This document shows, piece by piece, positions 1 to 9,069 of a DNA stretch of 64,000 nucleotides (the first letter of the stretch is position 1; each line of letters opens with the position of its first letter). The translations under genes and the position numbers were made by a program. Source of the DNA: Bordetella parapertussis (GTDB taxonomy: Bacteria; Pseudomonadota; Gammaproteobacteria; Burkholderiales; Burkholderiaceae_B). The notes under the pieces were generated by a model. That model searched no databases. It was not told the origin of the DNA and saw only the letters and a program-made list of their open reading frames with translations. The DNA lies in contig CAMDNZ010000009.1 in the NCBI GenBank assembly GCA_945903445.1, positions 1 through 64,000 on the forward strand. The letters run 5' to 3'.

Positions 1-1117
1 CGCCTTCGATGTTGGGTGCGCCCACCAGATCGCCGCCCATGCCTTCGAGTTTGCCGCGCTTGATGTGGAAACGCGCCTTGTCCAGATCGTACGGACGCTG
101 CGGCAAATCGTTCAGGTAGTAGGGATGCCACGACGGCACCGGGTGATCGTTGGCGACCGTGCCGAAGCCACGCATCACGACGTCCACCAGACGCTCGCGG
201 GGTTGCAGGTACTTCATGGCCATCACGAAGTCCTGGTTGTTGCCCGGCGCAGCGTCGACGCGGATCACCAGGTCGGAATACAGACCCGACTTGGTTTCCA
301 GCACGGCATGACGCGGCGACTTCTCCAGGCGCATCGCATCGGTGGCGCTGACGGTGGTGATCATGTGCAGATCGCCCGCCAGCAGACCGTTCACGCGCGA
401 GGACATATCGGTCAAGCCTATCAGCTCGACTTCGTCCAGATACGGCTTGCCCGGCTTCCAAAAGTTTTCGTTGCGCGTGCCCAGCACGCGGCGCGCCGGT
501 GTGAACTCGGTGCATTTGAACGGGCCAGTACCGATGCCCTTGGTGAAATCGGTCGTGCCGTCCTGGACGATCAGGAAGTGCGAGGTGCCCAGAATGGAAG
601 GCAGATCGACGTTAGGACCGACCAGCAGGATTTCGACGGTTTGCGCATCGACGGCACGGACTTCCTTGAACTGATCGGCCAGGACCTTGGCTTTCGATGC
701 GGTCTCGGGAATTTTGTGACGGTTCAGCGAGAAGACCACATCCTTGGCGGTCAACGACTTACCATCATGGAAGGTCACGCCCTTGCGCAGACGGAAGGTC
801 CAGGTGGTGCCATCCTTGCTCTCGAACGACTCGGCCAAGGCCGGTTCGGCTTTCATCTGGGCGTTCAGCTCGGTCAGGCCGCTATAGAACATGAACTGGC
901 GCATGTAGTCGCCCGAGTTGATGCCCTTGGCGGGATCGAGCGTGTCGGCGACCGACGAGTTCGAGGTCGCGACACGCACCTTGCCACCGCGCTTGGGTTC
1001 GGATGCAGCGCGTGCGGTGTGACTGAACAGCAGCAGCCCGGAGGACGTCGAAGCGACGGCACCCGCGCCCATCAGTTTCAGAATGTCGCGACGCTTGTAC
1101 ACATTGTTTGTTGTCAA
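1..1117 (-). CDS. ABC transporter substrate-binding protein, peptide/opine type (SBP_bac_5), C-terminus cut by window
   Basis: Family 5 extracytoplasmic solute-binding protein that would deliver peptides, opines or similar amine compounds to an ABC importer. The start is a TTG at 1117 with AGGAGAG about 5 nt upstream. The N-terminus carries a twin-arginine-like signal (K8-R9-R10-D-I-L-K, then a Gly/Ala/Leu hydrophobic run and a T-A-R-A cleavage region near residue 37), so Tat export is likely. The mature start (K-R-G-G-K-V-R-V-A) is typical of dipeptide-binding proteins. About 372 codons are present of a usual 500-540; the gene runs off the left edge. It is the last gene seen of the minus-strand hyu operon, 41 bp after the FAD oxidoreductase, so its cargo is probably that operon's substrate. 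The family is clear; the ligand is inferred. Confidence 0.85.
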   Translation of the reverse strand, partial: MTTNNVYKRRDILKLMGAGAVASTSSGLLLFSHTARAASEPKRGGKVRVATSNSSVADTLDPAKGINSGDYMRQFMFYSGLTELNAQMKAEPALAESFESKDGTTWTFRLRKGVTFHDGKSLTAKDVVFSLNRHKIPETASKAKVLADQFKEVRAVDAQTVEILLVGPNVDLPSILGTSHFLIVQDGTTDFTKGIGTGPFKCTEFTPARRVLGTRNENFWKPGKPYLDEVELIGLTDMSSRVNGLLAGDLHMITTVSATDAMRLEKSPRHAVLETKSGLYSDLVIRVDAAPGNNQDFVMAMKYLQPRERLVDVVMRGFGTVANDHPVPSWHPYYLNDLPQRPYDLDKARFHIKRGKLEGMGGDLVGAPNIEG

Positions 1118-1158
1118 GAAAGCTCTCCTGGAAGAAGAAATGACGAGTTGCTGCGCGG

Positions 1159-2436
1159 TCAATAGAAGACGTCTTTGATTCGGTAATACAGTCCCGCCAA
1201 GGGCAGGAACCACGGTCGTCCCAGGTGACCGGGTACGGCCGGCCAAGCGGCGCGTGCCCAGGGATTGACACGGTCTCGTCCCATGATCACATCGGCCATG
1301 ATGTCCCCCATTTGCACCGACATCTGCACGCCGTGGCCGCTATAGCCCAGCGAGTAATACAAACCATCGTGTTGACCAGCACGCGGCAGACGATCGGCCG
1401 TCATGTCCACCAAGCCGCCCCAGCAGTAGTCGATGCGCGCATCGGCCAGATCAGGCAAATTGGCACGCAGGCTGGCCTTTAGGATTTCGCCGCTTCGGGC
1501 ATCCGAGGTCGGATTGCTCATGGCGAAACGCGCCCGACCGCCCCAGACCAACCGGTTATCGGCGGTGGTACGGAAATAATTGCCGAGATTGCGGCTGGTC
1601 ACGTAGGTGCGGCGCTGTGGCAGTACGCGATCCAACAGCGCAGGCGCCAACGGTTCGGTCACGACGATGAAGCTGCCGACCGGCACGATGCGGCGCTGCC
1701 ACCAGCCGAAGGGGCCATGATTGGAGCAACCCGTCGCCAACAGCACGCGCCCCGCTTCGATGGTGCCTTGCGCCGTTTCGACTCGATGGGCATCGCCCGA
1801 CTGCCGCGTCAACCCGGTAACCGCCGTGTTCTCGAAAATGCGAGCGCCACGCCTGGCTGCGGCACTGGCCAGACCGGCGCCGAACTTACCCATGTGCATC
1901 TGACCGCCACGGCGTTGCAACAGCGCACCATGGAATGCATCCGAAGCCAATTCGCGCCGCACGTCGGCGGCACTGAGCAGCTCGACTTCGGGATCGACGT
2001 GTTTTTTCAGGGCTTCGTAGGTGGCGGCCAGACCAGGAAAATGCTTGGCCTTGCTTGCCAGCTTCAGCTTGCCGCGCATGGCGAAATCGCAATCGATCGA
2101 TTCGGTCTGGATGGTGTGCTGGACGTGGTCGACCGCGCCAGCATAGGCCTGGTAGTAGCGTTTGGCGGTTTCTATGCCCAGGCTGTCGCACAACGCCGCA
2201 AAGCTCTGGGACGTGCCGGTGTTGCAATGTCCGCCGTTGCGACCAGACGCCTCGCCCACGACGCGGCCCGCTTCCAACACCACGACGTCCACACCCGCAC
2301 GCGCCAGCGACAGCGCGGCGGACAAGCCGGTGAAGCCGCCGCCCACCACCACCACGTCGGCGCGCGCGGGCAGGGGCCCGGTCGCGCCGGCCGTGAAAGC
2401 GGGGGCTGTTGCCAGCCAGTACGGTTCGAGTTTCAT
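1159..2436 (-). CDS. FAD-dependent amine/amino-acid oxidoreductase (DAO family, PuuB-like)
   Basis: 425-residue cytoplasmic flavoprotein of the D-amino-acid oxidase fold, similar in layout to gamma-glutamylputrescine oxidase PuuB. It would oxidise a secondary or primary amine to an aldehyde or imine with H2O2 release. A Rossmann GxGxxG (V-G-G-G-F-T-G-L-S, residues 31-39) binds FAD, and the E-A-S-G-R-N-G-G motif near residue 68 is characteristic of the PuuB/OrdL subgroup. The C-terminal Y-S-L-G-Y-S-G-H-G-V is the usual FAD-contacting end. The ATG at 2436 overlaps the TGA of the upstream HAD gene (ATGA), indicating translational coupling; longer in-frame starts run through that gene and were rejected. 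Context: aldehyde dehydrogenase two genes upstream. The exact substrate cannot be told. A paralogue is encoded at 60921-62489. Confidence 0.88.
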   Translation of the reverse strand: MKLEPYWLATAPAFTAGATGPLPARADVVVVGGGFTGLSAALSLARAGVDVVVLEAGRVVGEASGRNGGHCNTGTSQSFAALCDSLGIETAKRYYQAYAGAVDHVQHTIQTESIDCDFAMRGKLKLASKAKHFPGLAATYEALKKHVDPEVELLSAADVRRELASDAFHGALLQRRGGQMHMGKFGAGLASAAARRGARIFENTAVTGLTRQSGDAHRVETAQGTIEAGRVLLATGCSNHGPFGWWQRRIVPVGSFIVVTEPLAPALLDRVLPQRRTYVTSRNLGNYFRTTADNRLVWGGRARFAMSNPTSDARSGEILKASLRANLPDLADARIDYCWGGLVDMTADRLPRAGQHDGLYYSLGYSGHGVQMSVQMGDIMADVIMGRDRVNPWARAAWPAVPGHLGRPWFLPLAGLYYRIKDVFY

Positions 2437-3101
2437 AGACCCAGCACGCCAGCCAAACCGCCGATGTCGCGGATTTCGGTATAGCCATAGTATGGCGTGG
2501 AAGGCTCGTGACCACGCGCCACGAACACCTTGTTTTTGATGCCGATGTCGTGTGCGGTCATCAGGTCGTAGCGCAGGCTGGACGAAACGTGCAGCACGTC
2601 GTCGGGGCCGCAACCCAATTGATCGAACATGTATTCGAATGGCTTCATCTGCGGCTTGTAGGCTTGAGCCTGTTGCGCAGTGATCACGGCGTGGAAGGGC
2701 ACGCCGATCTTTTCGATGTTGTGCGGAATCTGGACGTCCATCGCGTTGGTCAAACCGACCAGCGGGAATTCCTTGGCCACTTTGGCCAGACCGGCCGTCG
2801 TGTCCGGGTGCGGACCCCAGGTCGGAACCTGATCGTAGACATAGCGACCTTCGCCTTCGCGGTACTCGACGTTACAGCGCTTGCACGTGCGCACAATCGC
2901 GTTCTCGATCACTTCGTTATAGGGTTTCCAGGCACCCAGCACCTCGTCCAAGCGATAGGCCGAGAAAATGCGGGTGAATTCCGCCATTTTGTCGGCGGGC
3001 ACGCGATCGGCGTACAAAGTTTGAGCGGCGTCGGCCATCTGGAAGTAGATGAGCGTGCCGTAGCAATCGAAGGTGATGTACTTGGGTTTGAAAATAGCCA
3101 T
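2433..3101 (-). CDS. HAD hydrolase, haloacid dehalogenase type II-like
   Basis: 222-residue HAD-superfamily hydrolase. Motif I is F-D-C-Y-G-T-L-I (nucleophile Asp at residue 10), motif II contains the L-T-N-A segment, and the C-terminal half has the S-S-S-L-R-Y-D-L-M-T-A segment typical of the 2-haloacid dehalogenase branch. Many members of this branch in catabolic operons are not true dehalogenases, so the substrate is open. The ATG at 3101 has AAGGA about 7 nt upstream. It lies 36 bp after the aldehyde dehydrogenase and overlaps the FAD oxidoreductase by 4 bp, so it is clearly part of the same transcript. Length matches the family (220-240). Confidence 0.85.
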   Translation of the reverse strand: MAIFKPKYITFDCYGTLIYFQMADAAQTLYADRVPADKMAEFTRIFSAYRLDEVLGAWKPYNEVIENAIVRTCKRCNVEYREGEGRYVYDQVPTWGPHPDTTAGLAKVAKEFPLVGLTNAMDVQIPHNIEKIGVPFHAVITAQQAQAYKPQMKPFEYMFDQLGCGPDDVLHVSSSLRYDLMTAHDIGIKNKVFVARGHEPSTPYYGYTEIRDIGGLAGVLGL

Positions 3102-3137
3102 GAAAGATCCTTGCGTATGAAAAATGCCGAGCCGGCG

Positions 3138-4610
3138 TCAGAAATCGATCAACACACTCTTGTAGCGAAGGTTGGCCTCGAACGCCTGTCGTCCGAGATC
3201 CTTGCCGATGCCGGATCCTTTGAAGCCGCCCGTCGGAATGATGAAGTCACCGGAGCGGCCGAATCGGTTGACCCAAATCGTGCCGGCTGCGATCCGGCGG
3301 GTGGCGCGCAAGGCGCGACCGATGTCTTGTGTGTGTACGCCCGCCGCCAGGCCGTAGGTGGGATGGTCGGCCAGGGCCAGACCTTCCTCTTCTTCGTCGA
3401 AGACCTGCACCGTCAACACCGGTCCGAAAATCTCTTCGCGCACCGCGATCATGTCGTCGGTGACGTCGGTCAACACCGTGGGGCGGTAATAGAACCCATC
3501 CAGGCCGAGGTCGAAGAAACTCCCGCCGCAGCGCGCTTGCGCGCCTTGGGCCACGCTTTCGCTGACGGCACCGGCGACCTTGTTGGCCTGACGCTCGCTG
3601 ATCAAGGGGGCATAACGGGTGGCTTCGCGCCAGGTCGGACCGGGCACCACTGTCGCCACCTGAGCAGTCACGGCGTCCAGCAGGGGTTCGGCAATTTTGC
3701 GCTGAACGATCAGGCGGGTGCCCGATACGCAAGCCTGGCCCGCATTCGAGGTGAATCCGCGAACGATTCGGTCGGCCAATGCGGCCAGATCGCCCGCGTC
3801 GTCGAACACCAATTGCGGGCTTTTGCCGCCCAGCTCCAAGGTGACCGGCTTCATACCGTGATGCGCGGCAACGCTCATGATGGCGGCGCCCGTGGCCGTC
3901 GATCCGGTGAACGACACTTTGCGAATCAGCGGATGACGCACCAAAGCCGCGCCCGCCCCCGTGCCCAGCCCATTGACGACGTTGAACACGCCTGGCGGAA
4001 CACCCGCTTCGACGGCCAGCTCGGCAAAACGCAGGGTCGAGAACGGCGTGAGCTCCGAGGGTTTCAATACGATGGCGTTGCCAGCGGCCAAGGCGGGACC
4101 GCACTTCCACGAAGCCATTGACAGCGGGAAGTTCCACGGTGCAATTGCACCGACCACGCCGTACGGCTCGGGCAAAATCAAACCCAGACTGTCCTGACGA
4201 GTCGGCACGGCGTCGCCACCGAATTTATCGGCGCACTCGGCAAAGAAGCGGATGCAATCGGCGGAAAACGGGACTTCATGCGCCAGTGCATCGCGAATCG
4301 GCCGGGTCGAGCCAACCGCTTCCAGTCGCGCCAGCTCGGGCGCATGCTCGACCAATAGGTCGGCCCATTTACGCAAGACCCGGGCACGTTCGCGCGGCGG
4401 ACACGTTCCCCAGCCGCTGGATAGCCACGCGGCGTGCGCATTCTGCACGGCCTCATCGACCAGATCGTCGGACGCATCGGGCAGCGTCGCCAACAGCTGG
4501 CTGTCCGACGGACGCAGCACATCGAGCACCGGGCCGCCCCGATGCACTAGCTTGCCGCCAATGAAGTGGCCGTTGGGAATACCAATCTCTCCGGGTTCAA
4601 AATCCAACAT
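3138..4610 (-). CDS. NAD(P)-dependent aldehyde dehydrogenase
   Basis: 490-residue member of the ALDH superfamily, oxidising an aldehyde to the acid with NAD(P)+. Key residues are visible: oxyanion Asn in A-P-W-N-F-P (N160), cofactor Lys in L-K-P-S-E (K183), general base Glu in T-L-E-L-G-G-K (E259) and nucleophile Cys in N-A-G-Q-A-C (C294). Length is typical of betaine/aminobutyraldehyde-type enzymes. The ATG at 4610 matches the expected N-terminus. In the operon it sits between hyuB and the HAD hydrolase, so it most likely disposes of the aldehyde made by the FAD oxidase at 1159-2436. Substrate inferred from context, not from a diagnostic residue. Confidence 0.9.
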   Translation of the reverse strand: MLDFEPGEIGIPNGHFIGGKLVHRGGPVLDVLRPSDSQLLATLPDASDDLVDEAVQNAHAAWLSSGWGTCPPRERARVLRKWADLLVEHAPELARLEAVGSTRPIRDALAHEVPFSADCIRFFAECADKFGGDAVPTRQDSLGLILPEPYGVVGAIAPWNFPLSMASWKCGPALAAGNAIVLKPSELTPFSTLRFAELAVEAGVPPGVFNVVNGLGTGAGAALVRHPLIRKVSFTGSTATGAAIMSVAAHHGMKPVTLELGGKSPQLVFDDAGDLAALADRIVRGFTSNAGQACVSGTRLIVQRKIAEPLLDAVTAQVATVVPGPTWREATRYAPLISERQANKVAGAVSESVAQGAQARCGGSFFDLGLDGFYYRPTVLTDVTDDMIAVREEIFGPVLTVQVFDEEEEGLALADHPTYGLAAGVHTQDIGRALRATRRIAAGTIWVNRFGRSGDFIIPTGGFKGSGIGKDLGRQAFEANLRYKSVLIDF

Positions 4611-4670
4611 GTCGAGTCTCGTTTGTGTCGCTAGGGCACGTTATAGGAATGAGTAAGCGGCGCGGGTGGT

Positions 4671-6656
4671 TCAGGCTGCCACCGCGAGCCCGGCGAATTG
4701 CGCGCGAAGATCGGCGAAAATCGCGGCCATTTGTTCGGGCATCGGCCGGGCGGCATGTGCGTCCTTGGCTACGGCGGCAAACACCTTGTGCTTCAAGAAG
4801 TGACGCCAGAGCACCGGTGCTTCCGCCAGAAATACGGTCAGCAGCGCATAACGTTCGCGTGTCCAGACTTGCTCGAAGGCCCTACGGGCCAGACCGAAAT
4901 CGAAATCCGAGGCCAGCTCGCCACCTGCACTGGCTGCCCGCAGACTGGCGGTGGCGGCTTCGTCCACCGCATCGCCGGCGATCACCACGCCGTAATCCAG
5001 CGCAGCACGTTCGACCGATACGAAACCGCAGCGCACGTCCTTCAAGACCCGAGCGGGATCGCGGGAGTAGGGATTGCCATAGCCGCCGGCACCAGGGCCG
5101 ATCACCCGCACGACATCGCCGGGCTCGCAGGCCACCACGTCGACGTTACCCAGCTCGACCGCCCGAGGCGTGCCGGGGTTCTTCTGAAACCGCGATAGCG
5201 TGCCGGCGCGTCCGCCCTGCACACCCCACGCGTTGAAACGCGAACGGTTGCGGTTGCGCGCAGTGACCACCGTGTTGGGTGTGAACACTTGAAACGCCAT
5301 GACCGTGGCCAAGCCGCCTCGGAACTTGCCAGGACCGGCCGTGTCGGGTTGCAGGCCATAACGCAGGAAGCGCACGGGCACTTCGGCCTCGTTGACCTCG
5401 ATCGGGGTGTTTTTCAGAAACGCCGACGACCCACCCATACCGTCCGGGCCATCAGAGAACGGCGTGCCGCCACCCCCACCGCCTACCGGACCGATAGAGG
5501 CCATGATGGGGATATTGCCGCGGTCATGCGTGTTGATGTTCATGATAGCGTTGCCGCCCGGTGCCGAGGCCGGGATACGATCCGGCAAGGCTTGCGAGAA
5601 GGCACCGATGGTGACGATCTGCGTGAGCATGCAGGTCAGCGAACGCATGCCCACGGCAGCCGGGGCTTCGCAGTTCACCACCGTGCCCGCTGGCAGCACC
5701 GCACGGGCGACTCGCAAGGTACCGGCGTTCAACAATATGCCGGGCATCAGCGTATACAGCACGTAGGTCAGACCCACCAGGGCCAGCGGGTGACGTTCGC
5801 GCCCGCCGGTCGGCATATTCAGCGACGAGGCCAGTTGCGGGTCGCTGCCGGTGTAATCCAACTCGACCGAATCGCCTCGCACTCGCAGGGTCAGCGCGAC
5901 CCGGCACGGATAATCGCTGTCGCCGTCTTCGTCGGCATAGTCGGCGAAGAAGTAATCGCCGTCGGGAATGTCGCGAATCACCGTGCGCGCCTGCGCTTCG
6001 GCGTAATCGATGATGGCACGCGTGCCGGCCTTGAAATCTTCGACACCGAAACGCCCGATGATCTCGGCGATCTTGCGCTCGCCGATGTTCACCGAAGCGA
6101 TCTGAGCGTTGAAGTCGCCCCAGTTCTGATTAGGCGCCCGCACGTTCAAGCGCATGATGGCGGCGACTTCGCGATTGAGCTGGCCGCCGGTCACGATCTT
6201 CAGCGGCGGCACGCGGATGCCTTCCTGCACGATTTCGGTCAACGCGCGCGACAGTGAGGCGGGTACAGCGCCGCCCACGTCGGTGTTGTGGATGTGACCC
6301 ACCACGAAGCAGACGATCTCGCCTGCGTGGAACACCGGCTTCCAGATGTGAATGTCGGGCGAGTGGGTGGCCACCCCGCCGCTATAGGAATCGTTGGTGA
6401 TGCAAATGTCGCCCGGCGAGTAGCTGTCGATCATGTCGATGACAGGCGAATAATCGATACCGCTGTACCATGGTGCGCCGAAGCTGCGGGGCGATGCGAA
6501 CGCCAGCCCGTCGGCCGTCACGATGGTGCATGAAAAGTCTTCGGTCTCCTTGACGAAGGCCGAGTGTGCCGTGCGCATCAGCGTATAGGCCATCGCATCG
6601 GCGGCGGCAGCGCAATAGTTGGCGAGAACTTGAAGATTACGACGATCGATAGCCAT
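4671..6656 (-). CDS. hyuB: hydantoinase B / oxoprolinase family subunit
   Basis: 661-residue HyuB-type subunit that pairs with HyuA to hydrolyse, with ATP, cyclic amides such as hydantoins or 5-oxoproline, or to carboxylate ketones in some relatives. The start M-A-I-D-R-R-N-L at 6656 precedes the canonical N-terminus (A-D-A-M-A-Y-T-L-M-R-T-A-H-S). Other family signatures are H-S-P-D-I-H-I-W, D-G-D-Y near residue 244 and the Gly-rich G-P-V-G-G-G-G-G-G-T-P-F. The C-terminus holds G-P-G-A-G-G-Y-G-N-P, also typical. Longer in-frame starts lie inside hyuA and are rejected. hyuA ends 13 bp upstream. The last ~80 residues extend beyond the shortest homologues. The true substrate class is unknown. 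Confidence 0.9.
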   Translation of the reverse strand: MAIDRRNLQVLANYCAAAADAMAYTLMRTAHSAFVKETEDFSCTIVTADGLAFASPRSFGAPWYSGIDYSPVIDMIDSYSPGDICITNDSYSGGVATHSPDIHIWKPVFHAGEIVCFVVGHIHNTDVGGAVPASLSRALTEIVQEGIRVPPLKIVTGGQLNREVAAIMRLNVRAPNQNWGDFNAQIASVNIGERKIAEIIGRFGVEDFKAGTRAIIDYAEAQARTVIRDIPDGDYFFADYADEDGDSDYPCRVALTLRVRGDSVELDYTGSDPQLASSLNMPTGGRERHPLALVGLTYVLYTLMPGILLNAGTLRVARAVLPAGTVVNCEAPAAVGMRSLTCMLTQIVTIGAFSQALPDRIPASAPGGNAIMNINTHDRGNIPIMASIGPVGGGGGGTPFSDGPDGMGGSSAFLKNTPIEVNEAEVPVRFLRYGLQPDTAGPGKFRGGLATVMAFQVFTPNTVVTARNRNRSRFNAWGVQGGRAGTLSRFQKNPGTPRAVELGNVDVVACEPGDVVRVIGPGAGGYGNPYSRDPARVLKDVRCGFVSVERAALDYGVVIAGDAVDEAATASLRAASAGGELASDFDFGLARRAFEQVWTRERYALLTVFLAEAPVLWRHFLKHKVFAAVAKDAHAARPMPEQMAAIFADLRAQFAGLAVAA

Positions 6657-6669
6657 GACGCGGTCCGTC

Positions 6670-8715
6670 TCAGTGCGTGGTGGTCGCGATGACCAGGTTG
6701 CCGAAGGAATCCACCTCGACGTGCATGCCCGGCAGCACGCAGGTGGTGCAGTCGTCTTGCATGACGACTGCCGGGCCGTCGAAGCGGTGGCCTGCACGCA
6801 AATCCTTGCGGCGGTACACCGGCATGCGGCGGGTCGCGCCATCGACATAGGCTTCGATTTCCCCCGAGGCTTCTGCCGGCCCTTCGGCCTGGGCGATGGG
6901 CAGCATCTGCGGCTTAGGCGTCGCACCTGAGATCACCAGACGAACGTTGATGATCTGCATCACGGCACCCGTGTCGCGATGACCGAACATGCGCTCGTGT
7001 TGAACGTGAAAGGCTTCGCCCAAGGCGGCCAGATCGCCTGCCGCCACTGCGTCGGGCATCACCGGCGTCTCGATTTCGTAAGACTGGCCGCGATAGCGCA
7101 TGTCGGCGGTGTAGGTCAGGGTGTAATCGCCGGTGAAGCTTTGGTCGTCCCGCAGCCAGGTGAGTGCGCGGGTGCCCAGCGACTCGAACGCACTGCTCAA
7201 CACGGACTCGGCACCCGGCTTGAGATCCTGGTAGATGGTTTGAATGAAGTCGCTCTTGACGTCGGCGATCAAACCGCCCAGCGCGCTCAGCACACCCGGG
7301 GTCGGCGGCACGACGACGCCTTGCATGTTCAACTCGCGGGCCAGGAAACACGCCATCATGGGTCCGGCACCGCCGAACGCCAGGAAATGGAATTCGCGCG
7401 GATCGATACCGAAGCGCGACAGCAATGCGCTGGTGTCGGCATACATTTCCGAGGTCGCGATCTGGATAATGCTCTCTGCCGTGGACTCGACCGTTTCGCC
7501 CGTGCGTGCGGCCAGGTCGCCCACCACGGCCAATGCGCGGGCCCGGTCGATGTTGACCGCGCTATAGCCCAATCGGCTATGGCCGATCAGTCCACAAGCC
7601 GCGAAGGCATCGGTGATGGTGGCACGCTCGCCCCCTTTGCCGTAGCACGCCGGGCCGGGCAAGGAACCCGCACTGTCCGGCCCGACCTTCAACACGCCCA
7701 GTTCGTCTACCCAGGCGATGGAGCCGCCACCTTGGCCGATGGACGTCACCGACACCGAAGGGATATGAATCTGAAATTCGCCCACGACCTCGCCAGTGCC
7801 GTACTGCGGCTGACCATCGAGGATGACGGCCACGTCGGCGCTGGTGCCGCCGATGTCCAGGCTGAGAATGCGGGGCCAGTCGCAAGACCGTGCCACAAAA
7901 CCCGCGCCGATCACGCCAGAGGCCGTACCGGACAGCACCATCTGCACGCATTCGGCACGCGCTTGCGCCGCGCTCATGATGCCGCCGTTGGACTTGGTGA
8001 TGCGCGGGGGCGCGGGCACACCCAACTCGGTCAGCGCGTTTTCGAAGGAGGTGAGGTAGTGCGCGACGCGCGGTTGCACGTAGCCGCTGATGGTCGCGGT
8101 GATGGTGCGCTCGTACTCCCGAATGATGGGCCAGATTTCGCTCGAACAGAACACCGGCAGACCGGGGGCCAGCTCGGCCACGATGGCTTTGACTTCGGCT
8201 TCGTGCGCACCGCTGCGATAGCTGTGCAGGAACGACACGACAATCGCCTCGCAGCCTGCGGCGCGTGCGCCGTCCAAGGCTTTCGCGACGCTGCTTCGAT
8301 CGACCGCAGTGACAGGTAAACCGTCGCGATCCAGCCGCTCGAGAACGCCGAACACGCGGTCGCGTGGAATCAGCGGCTCGGGACGACGGCCATACAGGTT
8401 ATGGATGGGGGTGATTTTCAAACGCCCCAGTTCGAGGACGTCTTCGAAGCATTCGGTGGTGAGCAGGCCCAGGCGCACGCCCTTGCGCTGAATGACCGCG
8501 TTGATGCCTACCGTCGTGCCGTGAGTGAAATAGGTTACGTCCTGGGGGGCGATGCCATCGCGCTCGGCCAGGATGCCCAAGCCCTTGACGACCTCGGTTC
8601 CTGGCGCATCCGGGCGCGACAGCACCTTCAGGGTACGGACGCTGTGGTCGCGCTCGTCGAGCACTGCAAAATCAGTGAACGAGCCGCCAATATCTACACC
8701 GATACGGTACGACAT
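6670..8715 (-). CDS. hyuA: hydantoinase A / oxoprolinase family subunit
   Basis: 681-residue ATP-binding subunit of the HyuA-HyuB heterodimer. The N-terminal actin-like phosphate loop G-V-D-I-G-G-S-F-T-D (residues 5-14) and the second D-I-G-G-T-S-A-D-V-A loop near residue 285 define the family; F-G-G-A-G-P-M lies about residue 450. The ATG at 8715 has GGGGAAG just upstream; an earlier in-frame ATG at 8772 would add residues unlike the family. It heads the operon hyuA-hyuB-ALDH-HAD-FAD oxidoreductase-binding protein. A strong sigma70-type promoter with a palindrome at the start-site position lies about 80 bp upstream, so negative control by the adjacent XRE-cupin regulator is likely. Confidence 0.9.
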   Translation of the reverse strand: MSYRIGVDIGGSFTDFAVLDERDHSVRTLKVLSRPDAPGTEVVKGLGILAERDGIAPQDVTYFTHGTTVGINAVIQRKGVRLGLLTTECFEDVLELGRLKITPIHNLYGRRPEPLIPRDRVFGVLERLDRDGLPVTAVDRSSVAKALDGARAAGCEAIVVSFLHSYRSGAHEAEVKAIVAELAPGLPVFCSSEIWPIIREYERTITATISGYVQPRVAHYLTSFENALTELGVPAPPRITKSNGGIMSAAQARAECVQMVLSGTASGVIGAGFVARSCDWPRILSLDIGGTSADVAVILDGQPQYGTGEVVGEFQIHIPSVSVTSIGQGGGSIAWVDELGVLKVGPDSAGSLPGPACYGKGGERATITDAFAACGLIGHSRLGYSAVNIDRARALAVVGDLAARTGETVESTAESIIQIATSEMYADTSALLSRFGIDPREFHFLAFGGAGPMMACFLARELNMQGVVVPPTPGVLSALGGLIADVKSDFIQTIYQDLKPGAESVLSSAFESLGTRALTWLRDDQSFTGDYTLTYTADMRYRGQSYEIETPVMPDAVAAGDLAALGEAFHVQHERMFGHRDTGAVMQIINVRLVISGATPKPQMLPIAQAEGPAEASGEIEAYVDGATRRMPVYRRKDLRAGHRFDGPAVVMQDDCTTCVLPGMHVEVDSFGNLVIATTTH

Positions 8716-8777
8716 CTTGCTTCCCCGGCGCTGCGTCCTCCCAGAAATGAAAACCCGAGGAGCAAAGCACATAATAT

Positions 8778-8793
8778 TGAAATATTGATTTCA
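8778..8793. promoter_or_regulatory. inverted repeat at the hyu transcription start, candidate repressor operator
   Basis: TGAAAT-ATTG-ATTTCA is a perfect 6-4-6 inverted repeat starting at the downstream edge of the -10 box, so it covers the expected transcription start. The overlapping ATATTGAAAT (8774-8783) recurs as its reverse complement upstream of the XRE-cupin gene (9736-9745), and ATATTGAAA occurs again at 9808-9816. The shared word suggests one regulator binds all three. Confidence 0.5.
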
Positions 8794-8821
8794 TTATTGT
8801 GTTGGGCTATATGTGTGTCAA
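8793..8821 (-). promoter_or_regulatory. sigma70-type promoter of the hyu operon
   Basis: Read on the minus strand: -35 TTGACA at 8821-8816, spacer of exactly 17 nt, -10 AATAAT at 8798-8793 (one mismatch to TATAAT). It points at hyuA (start 8715). No other promoter-like pair as good is seen in this 354-bp gap. Confidence 0.7.
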
Positions 8822-9069
8822 GCGACGAAAGACTAATTCTTTCAGTCGTACGGGAAAGTCCCAATGCGGGCTTAATTATAGGGAAAACGCGGGTTACAGC
8901 CAGATTACTGGGCAACTAACCGCGCCTGTCGGATCACTACAGTGCGTAGGCCCGACCGAGGATCAACCGCTCTCGAACACACAATATATTAAAAATAGAG
9001 CAGCGATAGACGCTGTTTATGATCGACCGCTTGCCCGTTTGGCAGCCGCAGTCGCTCGAGCCTGGAAGG

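Noticed and set aside
65..1165. Long plus-strand frame of 366 codons
   Set aside because: It is antisense to the ABC binding protein, whose minus-strand frame has a Tat signal, a Shine-Dalgarno and family sequence. High-GC DNA gives long antisense frames.
2508..4121. 537-codon plus-strand frame
   Set aside because: Antisense to the HAD hydrolase and aldehyde dehydrogenase; composition is His/Gln/Arg-rich as expected for a shadow and no domain is recognisable.
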